A stretch of 64,000 nucleotides of DNA from Pseudoalteromonas arabiensis (lineage in GTDB: Bacteria > Pseudomonadota > Gammaproteobacteria > Enterobacterales > Alteromonadaceae). The position numbers and the translations under genes were made by a program. Shown one piece after another: positions 24,567 through 34,537 of this stretch. Each line of letters opens with the position of its first letter. Position 1 is the stretch's first letter. The stretch is from positions 434,001 to 498,000 of the forward strand of contig NZ_LRUF01000008.1 in NCBI RefSeq assembly GCF_001550155.1, in the 5' to 3' direction. The notes below the pieces were generated by a model that saw nothing but the letters and a program-made list of their open reading frames with translations, searched no databases and was not told the DNA's origin.

Positions 24567-26486
24567 TTACTTGTCGTCTTTCACTTCTTCGAACTCTGCA
24601 TCAACAACGTCATCATCTTGCTTAGTAGATGATTGTTGCTCACCAGCATCTGCACCGCCTTGCTGTTGCGCTTTAGCTTGTGCAATTTCCATTAGCTTTT
24701 GTGATTTTTCAGCAAGAGCTTGAGTTTTCGCTTCAATCTCTTCTTTATTATCACCTTTAATCGCCGTTTCTAGCTCTGTAAGCGCAGCTTCGATTGCTTC
24801 TTTATCTTCAGCTGGTAACGCGTCACCTGCTTCTTCGATTTGCTTACGTGTACCGTGAACCATTGCATCAGCTTGGTTACGAGTCGCTACTAGCTCTTCG
24901 AATTTTTTATCTTCTTCAGCATGTGCTTCAGCATCACGAACCATTTTCTCTACTTCATCATCGCTTAGACCTGAAGAAGCTTGGATTGTGATCTTCTGCT
25001 CTTTACCTGTATCTTTGTCTTTTGCAGATACATGTAAGATACCATCAGCATCAACATCAAAAGTTACTTCGATTTGAGGTGTACCACGTTGTGCTGGGCG
25101 GATACCTTCTAGGTTAAATTGACCTAGAGATTTATTATCGCTTGCACGCTTACGCTCACCTTGTAGTACGTGAATCGTTACCGCTGATTGATTGTCTTCC
25201 GCTGTTGAGAAAACTTGCGATTTCTTAGTAGGAATCGTGGTGTTTTTCTCGATTAGAGCTGTCATTACTTGACCCATAGTCTCGATACCTAGCGATAACG
25301 GAGATACGTCAAGTAGTAGTACGTCTTTAACGTCACCAGCTAGTACGCCACCTTGAATCGCTGCACCTACTGCAACTGCTTCATCTGGGTTAACATCTTT
25401 ACGTGGGTCTTTTCCAAAGAACTCAGCAACTGTTTTTTGTACTAAAGGCATACGTGTTTGACCACCAACAAGGATGATGTCATTTACGTCGTTTACTGAT
25501 AAATCAGCATCAGCTAGTGCGCGCTTAAGTGGCTCAATTGACTTAGTGACTAAGTCTTCAACAAGTGACTCAAGTTTTGCACGAGTAACTTTAACGTTCA
25601 TGTGCTTAGGACCTGTTGCGTCAGCAGTCACGTACGGTAAGTTAACTTCTGTTTGCTGTGCAGAAGAAAGTTCAATCTTCGCTTTTTCAGCCGCTTCTTT
25701 AACACGTTGCATCGCAAGTGGATCAGTTTTAAGGTCGATACCTTGGTCTTTCTTGAACTCTTCAACTAAGTAGTTGATAACACGGTTATCGAAATCTTCA
25801 CCACCTAAGTGAGTGTCACCGTTAGTTGCTAGAACTTCAAACGTGTGCTCGCCTTCAACTTCGTCGATCTCGATGATAGAGATATCGAAAGTACCACCAC
25901 CTAAGTCGTATACTGCAACAACGTTTTCACCTTTGTTTTTATCCATGCCGTATGCAAGTGCAGCGGCAGTTGGCTCATTGATAATACGTTTAACTTCAAG
26001 ACCCGCAATACGTCCAGCATCTTTAGTCGCTTGACGTTGTGAGTCATTGAAGTATGCAGGAACTGTGATTACTGCTTCAGTAACCGCTTCACCTAAGAAA
26101 TCTTCTGCTGTTTTCTTCATTTTTTTCAGCACTTCTGCCGAAATTTGTGGTGCAGCACGTTTCTCGCCACGTGCTTCAACCCATGCATCACCGTTATCAG
26201 CTTTTACAATTTTAAAAGGCATGATACCGATATCGCGTTGTACTTCTTCGTCTTCAAAACGACGACCAATTAGACGCTTGATTGCAAATAATGTGTTAGT
26301 TGGGTTAGTTACTGCTTGGCGTTTTGCAGGTTGACCAACTAATGTTTCACCGTCTTGCGTGTATGCAATGATCGATGGTGTTGTGCGATCGCCTTCCGCG
26401 TTTTCGATAACGCGTGCTTTATCACCGTCTAGTACTGCTACACAAGAGTTAGTAGTACCTAAATCGATTCCAATAATTCTACCCAT
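24567..26486 (-). CDS. dnaK: Chaperone protein DnaK (Hsp70)
   Basis: A 639-residue protein (E. coli 638). It has the ATPase signature [14 protein letters not shown], the phosphate loop [12 protein letters not shown], the third signature [13 protein letters not shown], a substrate-binding domain and an acidic C-terminal tail ending EFEEVKDDK. It is the central ATP-dependent folding chaperone acting with DnaJ and GrpE (grpE is not in this window). A sigma-32-like promoter precedes it. Confidence 0.98.
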   Translation of the reverse strand: MGRIIGIDLGTTNSCVAVLDGDKARVIENAEGDRTTPSIIAYTQDGETLVGQPAKRQAVTNPTNTLFAIKRLIGRRFEDEEVQRDIGIMPFKIVKADNGDAWVEARGEKRAAPQISAEVLKKMKKTAEDFLGEAVTEAVITVPAYFNDSQRQATKDAGRIAGLEVKRIINEPTAAALAYGMDKNKGENVVAVYDLGGGTFDISIIEIDEVEGEHTFEVLATNGDTHLGGEDFDNRVINYLVEEFKKDQGIDLKTDPLAMQRVKEAAEKAKIELSSAQQTEVNLPYVTADATGPKHMNVKVTRAKLESLVEDLVTKSIEPLKRALADADLSVNDVNDIILVGGQTRMPLVQKTVAEFFGKDPRKDVNPDEAVAVGAAIQGGVLAGDVKDVLLLDVSPLSLGIETMGQVMTALIEKNTTIPTKKSQVFSTAEDNQSAVTIHVLQGERKRASDNKSLGQFNLEGIRPAQRGTPQIEVTFDVDADGILHVSAKDKDTGKEQKITIQASSGLSDDEVEKMVRDAEAHAEEDKKFEELVATRNQADAMVHGTRKQIEEAGDALPAEDKEAIEAALTELETAIKGDNKEEIEAKTQALAEKSQKLMEIAQAKAQQQGGADAGEQQSSTKQDDDVVDAEFEEVKDDK

Positions 26487-26531
26487 GAATCTTCTCCAAC
26501 TTCAAAATTCGTTAAAACGTTCGATGACTAG

Positions 26532-26561
26532 TAAATAGGGGTGCAACAAACTGAATTCAAC
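26532..26561 (-). promoter_or_regulatory. Candidate heat-shock (sigma-32) promoter of dnaK
   Basis: Read on the minus strand: GTTGAATT, a 12-base spacer, then CCCCTATTTA. This compares with the sigma-32 consensus CTTGAAA, 13-15 bases, CCCCATnT. It lies 46-75 bases upstream of the dnaK start, the expected place. Confidence 0.6.
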
Positions 26562-26724
26562 TATTAAAATGAAAAAAATTTACTTTTTTTTGAAATATTT
26601 TCCAAATGGGCATTTTTTCCTCAAAAAGAGGTGTTTTCTTAGCTTCATTGCAGGGAAGCAAACTGGTCTGATCACTTTTGCTATGCTATAACCAACAATA
26701 TAATAATAAATGTTAAGGAAAGTT

Positions 26725-27525
26725 ATGCATTTTGAACAATTACTCGCCAAAGCGAGTGAACTAGGCTGCGACAGAACAAAAGTAATGCAGTTCCCAGAAA
26801 ACTGGTGTCAGGGTCGTACAGCCTTTGGCGGGTTATCAGCCGCTTTATTATATCAAGCGATGCGTCAACATATTAATAGCTCTCGTCGCTTACTGTCTTT
26901 AAGTACTAACTTTGTAGGACCTTTAATTGCTGATACTGATTTTTCCATTGATGTTGAAGTTTTACGCGAAGGTAAAAACAGCGCACAAGTACTTGCTAGA
27001 ATAATCCAAGATGGTGATGTCTGTATTATTACTCAAGCCTGTTTTGGTGCTAAGCGCCAATCCACTGTACGTGTTGATGTAACTAAAACTATGCAGCTTA
27101 AACCTGTCGATAAGCGTTTTGCCCTGCCTTACAAAGAAGGAGAAATGCCTGCATTTTTTCAACATATAGCACTGTGCTTACAAGACGGTAATATGCCGTT
27201 TTCTGCTGCTGACACCTCGCATTTAAGTGGCTGGATGAAATTAAAACATACACCCGAGCAAATGAATGAGGCACAAATCATTGCCCTTGCTGATGCTTGG
27301 CCACCAACCCTATTACAAATGTATAAGCAACCTGCACCAGCAAGTAGTATGTCATGGTACCTTGAATTTGTTGAGGAACCAAACATCGCGCATGATGCGT
27401 GGATTGGTTATGAGGCAATCACGCACCACAGTAAAGATGGTTATGGCCTTGAAGATGGTTGTATTTGGAGTGAAGACGGTAAACTCATTGCGCTAAGTCG
27501 CCAAACAGTTGCTTTATTTGCGTGA
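26725..27525 (+). CDS. Acyl-CoA thioesterase-like protein (TesB-type double hotdog)
   Basis: A 266-residue protein. The ATG at 26725 is chosen because AAGGAAA precedes it; the ATG at 26710 lies within that ribosome region. The sequence shows WCQGRTAFGGLSAALLYQAM in the first hotdog, SLSTNFVGPL and VEVLREGKNSAQVLARI. This is the pattern of the 4HBT_3/TesB-like thioesterase family that hydrolyses acyl-CoA. It overlaps the convergent downstream gene by 12 bases. Confidence 0.75.
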   Translation: MHFEQLLAKASELGCDRTKVMQFPENWCQGRTAFGGLSAALLYQAMRQHINSSRRLLSLSTNFVGPLIADTDFSIDVEVLREGKNSAQVLARIIQDGDVCIITQACFGAKRQSTVRVDVTKTMQLKPVDKRFALPYKEGEMPAFFQHIALCLQDGNMPFSAADTSHLSGWMKLKHTPEQMNEAQIIALADAWPPTLLQMYKQPAPASSMSWYLEFVEEPNIAHDAWIGYEAITHHSKDGYGLEDGCIWSEDGKLIALSRQTVALFA

Positions 27526-28290
27526 TTCAGGACGGAGTAACTGCGCATATTCAGTGCCATCTAGGCGGATAATTGCTTGATATTCGCCTGATGCAATAAT
27601 CTTATCTAAACCAAGGTTAAAGCTATCTTTAAGTGCTTTGTTAGAAAAGTATGCCGGTCTTGGGGCTTCTTTAAATATAGGGTGAACAACAAAAGGAAGC
27701 ACCTTGTTGGATTGTTTATACTTTTCTAAGTAAAAGAGAAATACGCGTCGATCCATTATTATAACATCAACCCACCCCTTCATTAGATGATCGACTTGTG
27801 CCTGTTGGTTTACTACTTCATCATAGGAAGCCAAGTTTTCTGTTACCGACTTAAACGGTTGCTCGATAAAATTAACAGCATTTTGAAATGCTAAGACACT
27901 CTTACCTGCAAGATCAAAAATTGATTTAATAATAAATTCGTTGCTAGCCAAACTAAGAGCTACATTCTGATACATAACAAGCGGCTCGCTTTTATGGATA
28001 CCCGCTATTGCCATCGGAGGAAAGTTAAGAACAATATCAACCTTACCTTGCAATAACTGCTGCTCAGCGCGTTTGTTAGACATATAATGTATATCGAGTT
28101 CAGTAATACCTTGTGCTTGTAATGCTGCTTTTAGAATCTCAATTTGAATACCGCTGTTCGATTGTTTAACAATATAAGGAGGTAAAAATGAGCTTGCTGC
28201 GACAATAATCTGCTTTTCATGGCTCTGTTGAGAGACACTCTCAGTTGTAAAACAGAACAAAAATAACAAAAGTATTAACGTACGGCTCAC
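27514..28290 (-). CDS. Periplasmic substrate-binding protein, family 3 (amino-acid-type)
   Basis: A 258-residue protein with a cleavable signal (residues about 1-20). It has the bilobal binding-protein pattern of SBP_bac_3: IIVAASSFLPPYI, QIEILKAALQAQG, then QQLLQGKVDIVLNFPP. No transporter genes lie nearby. Such orphan proteins are common in Alteromonadales and may feed a distant permease or a sensor. Its 3' end overlaps the thioesterase gene. Confidence 0.75.
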   Translation of the reverse strand: MSRTLILLLFLFCFTTESVSQQSHEKQIIVAASSFLPPYIVKQSNSGIQIEILKAALQAQGITELDIHYMSNKRAEQQLLQGKVDIVLNFPPMAIAGIHKSEPLVMYQNVALSLASNEFIIKSIFDLAGKSVLAFQNAVNFIEQPFKSVTENLASYDEVVNQQAQVDHLMKGWVDVIIMDRRVFLFYLEKYKQSNKVLPFVVHPIFKEAPRPAYFSNKALKDSFNLGLDKIIASGEYQAIIRLDGTEYAQLLRPESRK

Positions 28291-28428
28291 TTTCCACCTT
28301 AAAGTTTTAGTTTAGAATATTTTCAACGGCTTAAGATAGATACTAGCCCATAACCAAGAAGCTTGCATTTGTATTTACAGGATAATTGGTGCAGAATTAA
28401 CTAAGTTCTTGTTTAAGAGTAGCAAAGT

Positions 28429-29667
28429 TTGCAAACAGCATGTCCAAGTTGTGATCTTGTCATCGAGATACCGTACCTTAGTGCTAAACAAATGGCTGTA
28501 TGCCCTCACTGTAATACTAAACTGTCAGTTTCAAAAGCCAATCAAGACAGTAGTGTTGTAGCGCTTAGCTTAAGTGCTATTTTGATGCTTCTCAGTAGTA
28601 TGTTTTACCCTTTTTTATCATTTAGCAGCAGCGGTATAACACAAACAATTACTCTTCCTGACGCAGCTCGCATTTTATTTAACTACGACAATGACTTCTT
28701 AGGACTCTTTATTGATACAAGTATCATTGGCCTACCTATGTTACTTTTAGCTTTGATCATCCCCTTACACTTAGGTTTACTTAAAGCTTTACCCTATCTA
28801 TGGGGAAAACGTTTGTTAAAAGTTACCTTTGCTCTTGAACCTTGGATAATGTCAGAGATATTTTTGATAGGTGTTATGGTCAGCATGGTGAAGATTATGT
28901 CGATGGCAGATATCGCATTTGGCGTTAGTTTCTGGTCTTACGTTGCTTTTGTTGTCTGCTATGTTGCAGCAACGACACGTATAAACAAACAGCGCTTATG
29001 GCAACAATTAAAAGAACCTATTTATATTGAGCAAACACAACCTAATACCAGAGCCATTGATCAAGGCCTTAAAGCCTGTCATGTCTGTGGTCAATTATGT
29101 AATACAGAGGTTTGTTCTCGCTGCCAAACTAAAACATTTAGCCGCAACCCTAACAGCATTCAAAAAGCGGCTGCATGGTTAATTACCTCTGTTGCGTGTT
29201 ATATACCCGCCAATGTCTACCCGATTATGTATACGACTAGTTTAGGAGATGAAACACCGTCAACTTTGATTGGTGGCGTTATGATTTTATGGGCGAGTGG
29301 TTCGTACCCCATTGCTATAATTATATTTCTAGCCAGCGTTGTTGTGCCTCTGGCAAAAGCGCTAGTGCTCAGTTTTCTATGCTTTATGGTCACCCGCCCT
29401 GCTAATAGACAAACGAAGAATTACACACGTGTTTATCAACTAACTGAGTTTATAGGTAAATGGTCAATGATTGATGTCTTTGTGGTGGCAATTTTAGTAG
29501 CCTTAGTGCAGCTGGGGAACTTAATGTCTGTCACACCTGGTATAGGGACCGTTTTTTTCACAACTATGGTTATTTGCCAAATGCTTGCAGCCCACGCATT
29601 TGATCCTCGATTATTATGGGATAGCCCTGCTAATTTAAAAACAGCTAAACAAGAGAATTTGGTATGA
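28429..29667 (+). CDS. pqiA: Paraquat-inducible protein A, PqiA family
   Basis: A 412-residue inner-membrane protein with two PqiA modules. Each begins with zinc-ribbon-like Cys pairs (CPSCDL / CPHCNT at the N-terminus and CHVCGQLC / CSRCQ in the middle) and is followed by four membrane spans. The only in-frame initiator is TTG at 28429, because a TAG lies two codons upstream; AAGAG lies before it. PqiABC forms an MCE-type lipid-transport tunnel between the membranes. It overlaps pqiB by four bases (ATGA). Confidence 0.92.
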   Translation: MQTACPSCDLVIEIPYLSAKQMAVCPHCNTKLSVSKANQDSSVVALSLSAILMLLSSMFYPFLSFSSSGITQTITLPDAARILFNYDNDFLGLFIDTSIIGLPMLLLALIIPLHLGLLKALPYLWGKRLLKVTFALEPWIMSEIFLIGVMVSMVKIMSMADIAFGVSFWSYVAFVVCYVAATTRINKQRLWQQLKEPIYIEQTQPNTRAIDQGLKACHVCGQLCNTEVCSRCQTKTFSRNPNSIQKAAAWLITSVACYIPANVYPIMYTTSLGDETPSTLIGGVMILWASGSYPIAIIIFLASVVVPLAKALVLSFLCFMVTRPANRQTKNYTRVYQLTEFIGKWSMIDVFVVAILVALVQLGNLMSVTPGIGTVFFTTMVICQMLAAHAFDPRLLWDSPANLKTAKQENLV

Positions 29668-31319
29668 GCGAAGCAGCAAAAATAAAAACCGCGCCTAATA
29701 TTTCCGCTATTTGGATTATACCACTCGTGGCACTGTTAATAGGCGCTTGGATGCTATATCAGTATCAAGCAAATCAAGGCACAACTATTTATATAAAAAT
29801 GCCTCACGCTGAAGGAATTGTCGCCGGTAAAACCGAAATTAAAGTTCGTAGTGTAAAAATAGGTCAAGTTGATCATGTAAGGCTATCGGACAAGCAAAAT
29901 AGTGTCATTGCCCGTGCCCAGATAGATAAACATTATGAAGATTTACTCACCGATGATGCCAAAATATGGGTAGTAAAACCACGAATTGATGACACAGGTA
30001 TCAGTGGCATGAGCACGCTATTATCGGGCGTATATTTAGAGTTTTCACCTGGTGAAAGCAAAAAATTGGCAGATAATTTTGAGCTTCAAGACGAACCAGC
30101 CTTGATTGCTAACAACGTCAAAGGGGGGCGTTTTACCTTATTGAGCTATAACGCCGAAGTACTAGACGTCAGCACAGGAATATACTTTAAAGACTACAAA
30201 ATAGGCCAAATAGAAACCGCAACTTTCGATTGGAAAAACCAAGCAATGAAGTATGGTATTTTTATTAATGAGCCCTACCAAAACTTAATTACATTGAATT
30301 CTATTTTTTGGGTAAATTCAGGTATTGAAATTGACCTCTCTGCGGATGGTATTAATGTCAATACAGGTTCACTAAGTAAGCTGCTAAAAGGTGGCATATC
30401 TGTTGGTATACCTGAGCAACAAACACCCGGTGAAGTTGCCACTAATGGTCACAGCTTTTCATTGAGTAACAGTTACAAAGCTGCGCTTGAAGAACGTTTT
30501 TATGACTTTGACTACTATTTGATTGAATTTGAGCAATCGATTAGAGGCTTAAGAGCCGGTGCCCCCGTTGAATACAGAGGAATGCGAATAGGCACCGTGG
30601 TTGAAGCGCCTGCCAGTGTAATTATTGATGGAAAACCAGCACACTTTAGAACAGATAATACCGCAGTACCTACGCTCATAAAAGTTGAATATGGTCGCTT
30701 ATACCACGACAGCACAGCCGCACGTGAGTTTTGGCATTCAAGTTTAGATGGCTGGGTAAAAAGTGGTCTTAGAGCCTCTTTAAAACCAGGAAACCTGTTA
30801 ACAGGTGCAGTTTATGTCGACTTAGATATATACAATAACGCTGAACCAGCAAGTCTATCAAAAGTAGCTGAGTATACGGTATTTCCAAGTATATCCAGTG
30901 GTATTACTGTTATTGCTGATCAGGTTTCGGATGTTTTAAATAAAGTAAATAATTTAAAAATTGAAGATAGCTTAGCGCAAATGCAAACCACCTTTTCAGA
31001 GTATCAAGCGCTTGCCCATGACATGAGAGATTTACTTAATAAGCAAGATACGCAAGACTTACCAGGCGACATAAATCGCAACTTTGCTGAAATGACCCAA
31101 AGTATGCAGCAGTTTGATAAGACCATGAAACAGTTTGAAAAGACTATGGCAAGTTACCAACAGGGTTCAGCGTTTCACCAACAATTGCAGACCACTCTTT
31201 CTGAGTTTAAACGCTTAAGTGAAGAACTACAGCCCCTAACGCGTGGCCTAAATCAGCAACCAAATATGTTGATTTTCGATAAGGACCTTCCTGCTGATCC
31301 GACACCAAGGAAACAATAA
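29664..31319 (+). CDS. pqiB: PqiB, MCE-domain intermembrane transport protein
   Basis: A 551-residue protein (E. coli PqiB 546). One N-terminal membrane span (AIWIIPLVALLIGAWMLYQY) is followed by three MCE domains (EGIVAGKTEIKVRSVKIGQV; the second near residue 150; PVEYRGMRIGTVVEAP in the third). A long C-terminal coiled coil (about residues 410-520) would form the hollow needle. It anchors in the inner membrane and spans the periplasm. It is coupled to pqiA and pqiC by overlaps. Confidence 0.93.
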   Translation: MSEAAKIKTAPNISAIWIIPLVALLIGAWMLYQYQANQGTTIYIKMPHAEGIVAGKTEIKVRSVKIGQVDHVRLSDKQNSVIARAQIDKHYEDLLTDDAKIWVVKPRIDDTGISGMSTLLSGVYLEFSPGESKKLADNFELQDEPALIANNVKGGRFTLLSYNAEVLDVSTGIYFKDYKIGQIETATFDWKNQAMKYGIFINEPYQNLITLNSIFWVNSGIEIDLSADGINVNTGSLSKLLKGGISVGIPEQQTPGEVATNGHSFSLSNSYKAALEERFYDFDYYLIEFEQSIRGLRAGAPVEYRGMRIGTVVEAPASVIIDGKPAHFRTDNTAVPTLIKVEYGRLYHDSTAAREFWHSSLDGWVKSGLRASLKPGNLLTGAVYVDLDIYNNAEPASLSKVAEYTVFPSISSGITVIADQVSDVLNKVNNLKIEDSLAQMQTTFSEYQALAHDMRDLLNKQDTQDLPGDINRNFAEMTQSMQQFDKTMKQFEKTMASYQQGSAFHQQLQTTLSEFKRLSEELQPLTRGLNQQPNMLIFDKDLPADPTPRKQ

Positions 31320-31930
31320 TGAACTATAAACTAATTACTTTTATAAGCTCGCTATTCGTATTATCTGCATGTAGTCAAACTTCATTCTCTACCATACAGT
31401 ATTACCAATTCTCGCAACCTATAACTGCGATGAAACGTCTGAGTGACGATACCCAAGCTCAACTTAGAGTTAACACGGTACAGCTACGTGGTTCATTAAA
31501 TAATCGTGGTATTGCAATGGTACTCGATAATAACCGCATAAATGCTGCGAATTATCATCTATGGAGTGAGTCACCAGACTTAATGCTAACAGCAAGTGCC
31601 CACCAAGCACTCTATACGAAGTTAAAAGATTGGATGGTCATTAAAGGATTGCCCGTCATTACGGATATTGATCAGCAAACTTATTATGAATTAGAGTACG
31701 AGTTACATCATTTTAATGGTGATCAAAATGGTAATGCGAATATCGCAGGGTTATGGCGCTTATATTACACAACGCCAGAGTCAGGTAGACAGCTTAAAGC
31801 AATAAACTATTTTAACAAGTTAACCCCTCTTGAAGAAGATGATTATCAAGGTCTAGTTATAACTTTAGAATCAACATGGCTTGAAGTTAATCAAGAAGTC
31901 GGCGCTGAGTTATCAAAACTTAGTCTTTAA
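31319..31930 (+). CDS. pqiC: PqiC, outer-membrane lipoprotein of the Pqi system
   Basis: A 203-residue lipoprotein with lipobox LSAC (Cys18). It belongs to the ABC-type transport auxiliary lipoprotein family: an early YYQFSQP motif, then RVNTVQLRGSLNNRGIAM, and C-terminal LVITLESTWLEVNQEV. It docks the PqiB needle at the outer membrane. It starts within the pqiB stop (TAATG). Its 3' end overlaps the convergent acetyltransferase gene by 18 bases. Confidence 0.88.
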   Translation: MNYKLITFISSLFVLSACSQTSFSTIQYYQFSQPITAMKRLSDDTQAQLRVNTVQLRGSLNNRGIAMVLDNNRINAANYHLWSESPDLMLTASAHQALYTKLKDWMVIKGLPVITDIDQQTYYELEYELHHFNGDQNGNANIAGLWRLYYTTPESGRQLKAINYFNKLTPLEEDDYQGLVITLESTWLEVNQEVGAELSKLSL

Positions 31931-32404
31931 AAGAACCTTTAGAGGTTGGTGATCTTCATTAATAATGAGATCGCCAACTTCTTCAAATGCCAATTTTTTC
32001 AGCACTTTTTGCGATGCTGTATTTTGTATTGATGTTATCGCAGCTAACAAGTCAAAATCATTCACATACTCTTTTGATAACATTAAATCTGCCGCTTTTG
32101 TAGTGATGCCCTGTCCTTCATACTCAGCTAAGAGAGCAAAACCTAAATCAGGAATAGCCAGTGCATCTCGTTGAAATAGCCCAATCATTCCAACGGGCGT
32201 TTCGTCAGCTAGGCAGACAATATAACAGCCGAAGCCATTTTGCTGATGGCTATTGATAAATGTTTGTTGTATGTAATGCTGAGCTTGTGCATGGGTTTTG
32301 ATATCTTTATCACCAATATACTTCAGAAACGATGCCTGATTTAACAGTTTCAAAATAAAAGCATCGTCAGTGGGGTAACCTGCACGTAAGAAAATATCGG
32401 TCAC
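31913..32404 (-). CDS. GNAT-family N-acetyltransferase (RimJ/RimL-like)
   Basis: A 163-residue GNAT fold protein. The acetyl-CoA region reads FALLAEYEGQGITTKAADLM with the R/Q-x-x-G-x-A pattern, followed by SIQNTASQKVLKKLAFEEVGDL, typical of RimJ/RimL-like enzymes. The substrate is unknown. It is followed ten bases upstream (on its strand) by the NUDIX gene, forming a likely two-gene operon. Confidence 0.82.
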   Translation of the reverse strand: MTDIFLRAGYPTDDAFILKLLNQASFLKYIGDKDIKTHAQAQHYIQQTFINSHQQNGFGCYIVCLADETPVGMIGLFQRDALAIPDLGFALLAEYEGQGITTKAADLMLSKEYVNDFDLLAAITSIQNTASQKVLKKLAFEEVGDLIINEDHQPLKVLLKTKF

Positions 32405-32413
32405 AACAAACTC

Positions 32414-32818
32414 CTAATATACTCTACTAACAACATCTGAAGTAAAATTAAGACAATCAAGCACACGTTCCTTTTGAACGTGAGAAAGCTCATCAAGGTT
32501 AAAATACCCATAGTCAGTATGCTCGTCGCTTAGGGTTATTTCTGCATGTTCAGGCAAAAAAGCTCTAAATATAAATGCATGGGAATTAAACGCTGTGTGG
32601 TAATAAACACCACTTAAGTAGGCAATCTGTACATCACAATTTAGTTCTTCATGGCATTCGCGTATGAGTGCGTGATGAATGGTTTCGCCCTTATCTAAAG
32701 CGCCTCCAGGTAACCCCCAACTTTTTTCTCCATAATTAGCTTTCAGTAATAACACCTGACCGTCTGAGTTAGTGATTACCGCATGACTACTTAATCTGTA
32801 TGTATCTGAAAAAGCCAT
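32414..32818 (-). CDS. NUDIX hydrolase
   Basis: A 134-residue protein with a perfect Nudix box, G-x5-E-x7-REUxEE-x2-GU type: GALDKGETIHHALIRECHEE. It hydrolyses a nucleoside diphosphate linked to another moiety; the substrate is unknown. It is upstream of and probably cotranscribed with the GNAT gene. Confidence 0.88.
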   Translation of the reverse strand: MAFSDTYRLSSHAVITNSDGQVLLLKANYGEKSWGLPGGALDKGETIHHALIRECHEELNCDVQIAYLSGVYYHTAFNSHAFIFRAFLPEHAEITLSDEHTDYGYFNLDELSHVQKERVLDCLNFTSDVVSRVY

Positions 32819-33103
32819 ATAAACCTCGTTAAACTAATCGCTAGCCTAACATAAATACCGCAATTAAATTAATTAGAATAAGAGAAAAATTCTTATTGAC
32901 TAAATTAAAATTCAGGATTATTTTTCGTACGATGTTTTGGGCAAAACAAAAGCAGTATATCCTCTATACTGTCTGGCGCCAGCCAACGCAGGCACTTTCC
33001 CTATGGGTCCATAAAAGTGTGTTCGCGTAAAGCAGTTACTTGAGTTGAAAGACTTTTGATTTCTGTAAGCAATCTCGCATTGCTTAACTGTGTGAAAAAT
33101 GTA
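32819..33103 (+). promoter_or_regulatory. Structured leader before the NhaC-family antiporter gene
   Basis: A 285-base gap with several hairpins: CAGTATA-tcctc-TATACTG, a CTGGCGCCAG palindrome shortly after it, and AGCAAT-ctcgc-ATTGCT close to the start. No known riboswitch signature was recognised. This may be an operator-rich or structured 5' leader. Confidence 0.35.
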
Positions 33104-34486
33104 ATGCAAGAACCTTCTGCGTTAAGTTTACTACCTCCTATATTGGTGGTGGTTTTGGCCGTATTTTTACGCCGCCCTATATTATCTTTACTTATTGGTG
33201 CTTTGTTTGGGTTAGCCATGCTAGGCCCTACCACTGTATTGTCTAATTTTGCAGATATCTCATTAAAAGTAATGCAAGACGAAACCATTGCTTGGCTTAT
33301 CTTAGTATGCGGTGGTTTCGGTGCTCTCATTGCTTTATTAGTGAGGACTGGTGGCGCAAGTGCATTTGCTGAATTTGCATTAAAATTTGCAAAGGGACAA
33401 CGTTCATCACTCGTTATGACATTTGTGTTAGGCGTTATTATTTTTATAGACGATTACCTTAATGCGTTAACGGTGGGTGAAACCATGAAACGTATCACCG
33501 ATAAATTTAAAATCAGCCGTGAAATGCTCGCCTATGTGGTCGACTCAACAGCCGCGCCTATCTGTGTACTAGTACCACTATCAACATGGGCGGTATTTTT
33601 TGGCGGTTTGTTGGTTGATAATAATGTTGCCTCTGAAGGGCAAGGTATTGCTGTTTATATTCAGGCTATTCCATATATGCTTTACGCTTGGTTTGCAGTA
33701 ATAGTGGTGTTACTTGTGAGCTTAAACATTATTCCTGCCTTTGGCCCGATGAAAAAAGCACAACTTCGTGCCATGAATAGTCAAATCGAGGTAGCCAATA
33801 GTCAGTATAGTGATGTGCAAACTGCTGATGAATATGCAGTAAAAGCGGCTGAAGAAAACTTCGAGACAGCGGCAAGTAATGGCAAACTCTATAACTTTTT
33901 AGTTCCCATTATTTTGTTGGTAGCATTCACAGTCTATTTTGAGATTGATGTATTTAAAGGCTTGCTCGCAACCTTTGCCAGTGTACTACCCTTTTATATG
34001 CTGCAAAAGCTAATGACGTTGTCAGAGCTGGTAGAACGTATGCTGGATGGATTTAAAAGTATGATCCCCGCAATTGGTACTGTAGTCGCTGCATTTATTT
34101 TCAAAGATGTGTGTGATCAATTAATGCTGCCACAGTATGTTATTAATACATTAAGCCCTTATATGACGGCACAATATCTACCTGCCGTGGTATTTTTAGC
34201 CATGGCTGTGCTTGCCTTTGCAACGGGTTCAAGCTGGGGGATTTTCGCGGTTACTATCCCTATAGTTATGCCTCTTGCCTACGCAATTGATGCAAATATT
34301 CCTTTGGTGATTGGCGCATTACTCTCGGCTTCTTCATTTGGTAGCCAAGCGTGCTTTTATTCTGATTCAACGGTACTGGCAGCACAAGGGTCTGGTTGCG
34401 ATTTAGTGAGCCACGCTATTACTCAACTGCCTTATACCATATTGGCAGCAACAGCTGCATTGGTTGGTTTTTTGCTTATTGCATAA
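33104..34486 (+). CDS. NhaC-family Na+/H+ antiporter-like transporter
   Basis: About 460 residues from the ATG at 33104. The frame is open farther upstream to a TTG at 33056, but MQEPSALSLLPPI starts right before the first membrane span. It has about 11 spans, the motif IFIDDYLNALTVGETMK, VDSTAAPICVLVPLSTWAVFF, and a late FGSQACFYSDSTVLAA. These are characteristic of the NhaC/YheL-type and related amino-acid antiporter superfamily. Substrate (Na+/H+ or amino acid exchange) is uncertain. Confidence 0.85.
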   Translation: MQEPSALSLLPPILVVVLAVFLRRPILSLLIGALFGLAMLGPTTVLSNFADISLKVMQDETIAWLILVCGGFGALIALLVRTGGASAFAEFALKFAKGQRSSLVMTFVLGVIIFIDDYLNALTVGETMKRITDKFKISREMLAYVVDSTAAPICVLVPLSTWAVFFGGLLVDNNVASEGQGIAVYIQAIPYMLYAWFAVIVVLLVSLNIIPAFGPMKKAQLRAMNSQIEVANSQYSDVQTADEYAVKAAEENFETAASNGKLYNFLVPIILLVAFTVYFEIDVFKGLLATFASVLPFYMLQKLMTLSELVERMLDGFKSMIPAIGTVVAAFIFKDVCDQLMLPQYVINTLSPYMTAQYLPAVVFLAMAVLAFATGSSWGIFAVTIPIVMPLAYAIDANIPLVIGALLSASSFGSQACFYSDSTVLAAQGSGCDLVSHAITQLPYTILAATAALVGFLLIA

Positions 34487-34489
34487 AAA

Positions 34490-34520
34490 CAAAAGCCCAA
34501 GCATTTGCTTGGGCTTTGAT
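34490..34520. terminator. Bidirectional terminator
   Basis: Stem AAAGCCCAAGC / GCTTGGGCTTT (34492-34502 and 34507-34517), loop ATTT, between convergent nhaC-like and M16 peptidase genes. Confidence 0.85.
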
Positions 34521-34537
34521 TTATTAAAATATACATC

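Noticed and set aside
32819..33103. Lysine riboswitch upstream of the NhaC-like gene
   Set aside because: The conserved L-box blocks were not found on reading; only simple hairpins are present, so no riboswitch is called.
33001..33330. 109-codon minus-strand frame across the NhaC-like leader and gene start
   Set aside because: Antisense to a clear multi-span transporter; no start signals.
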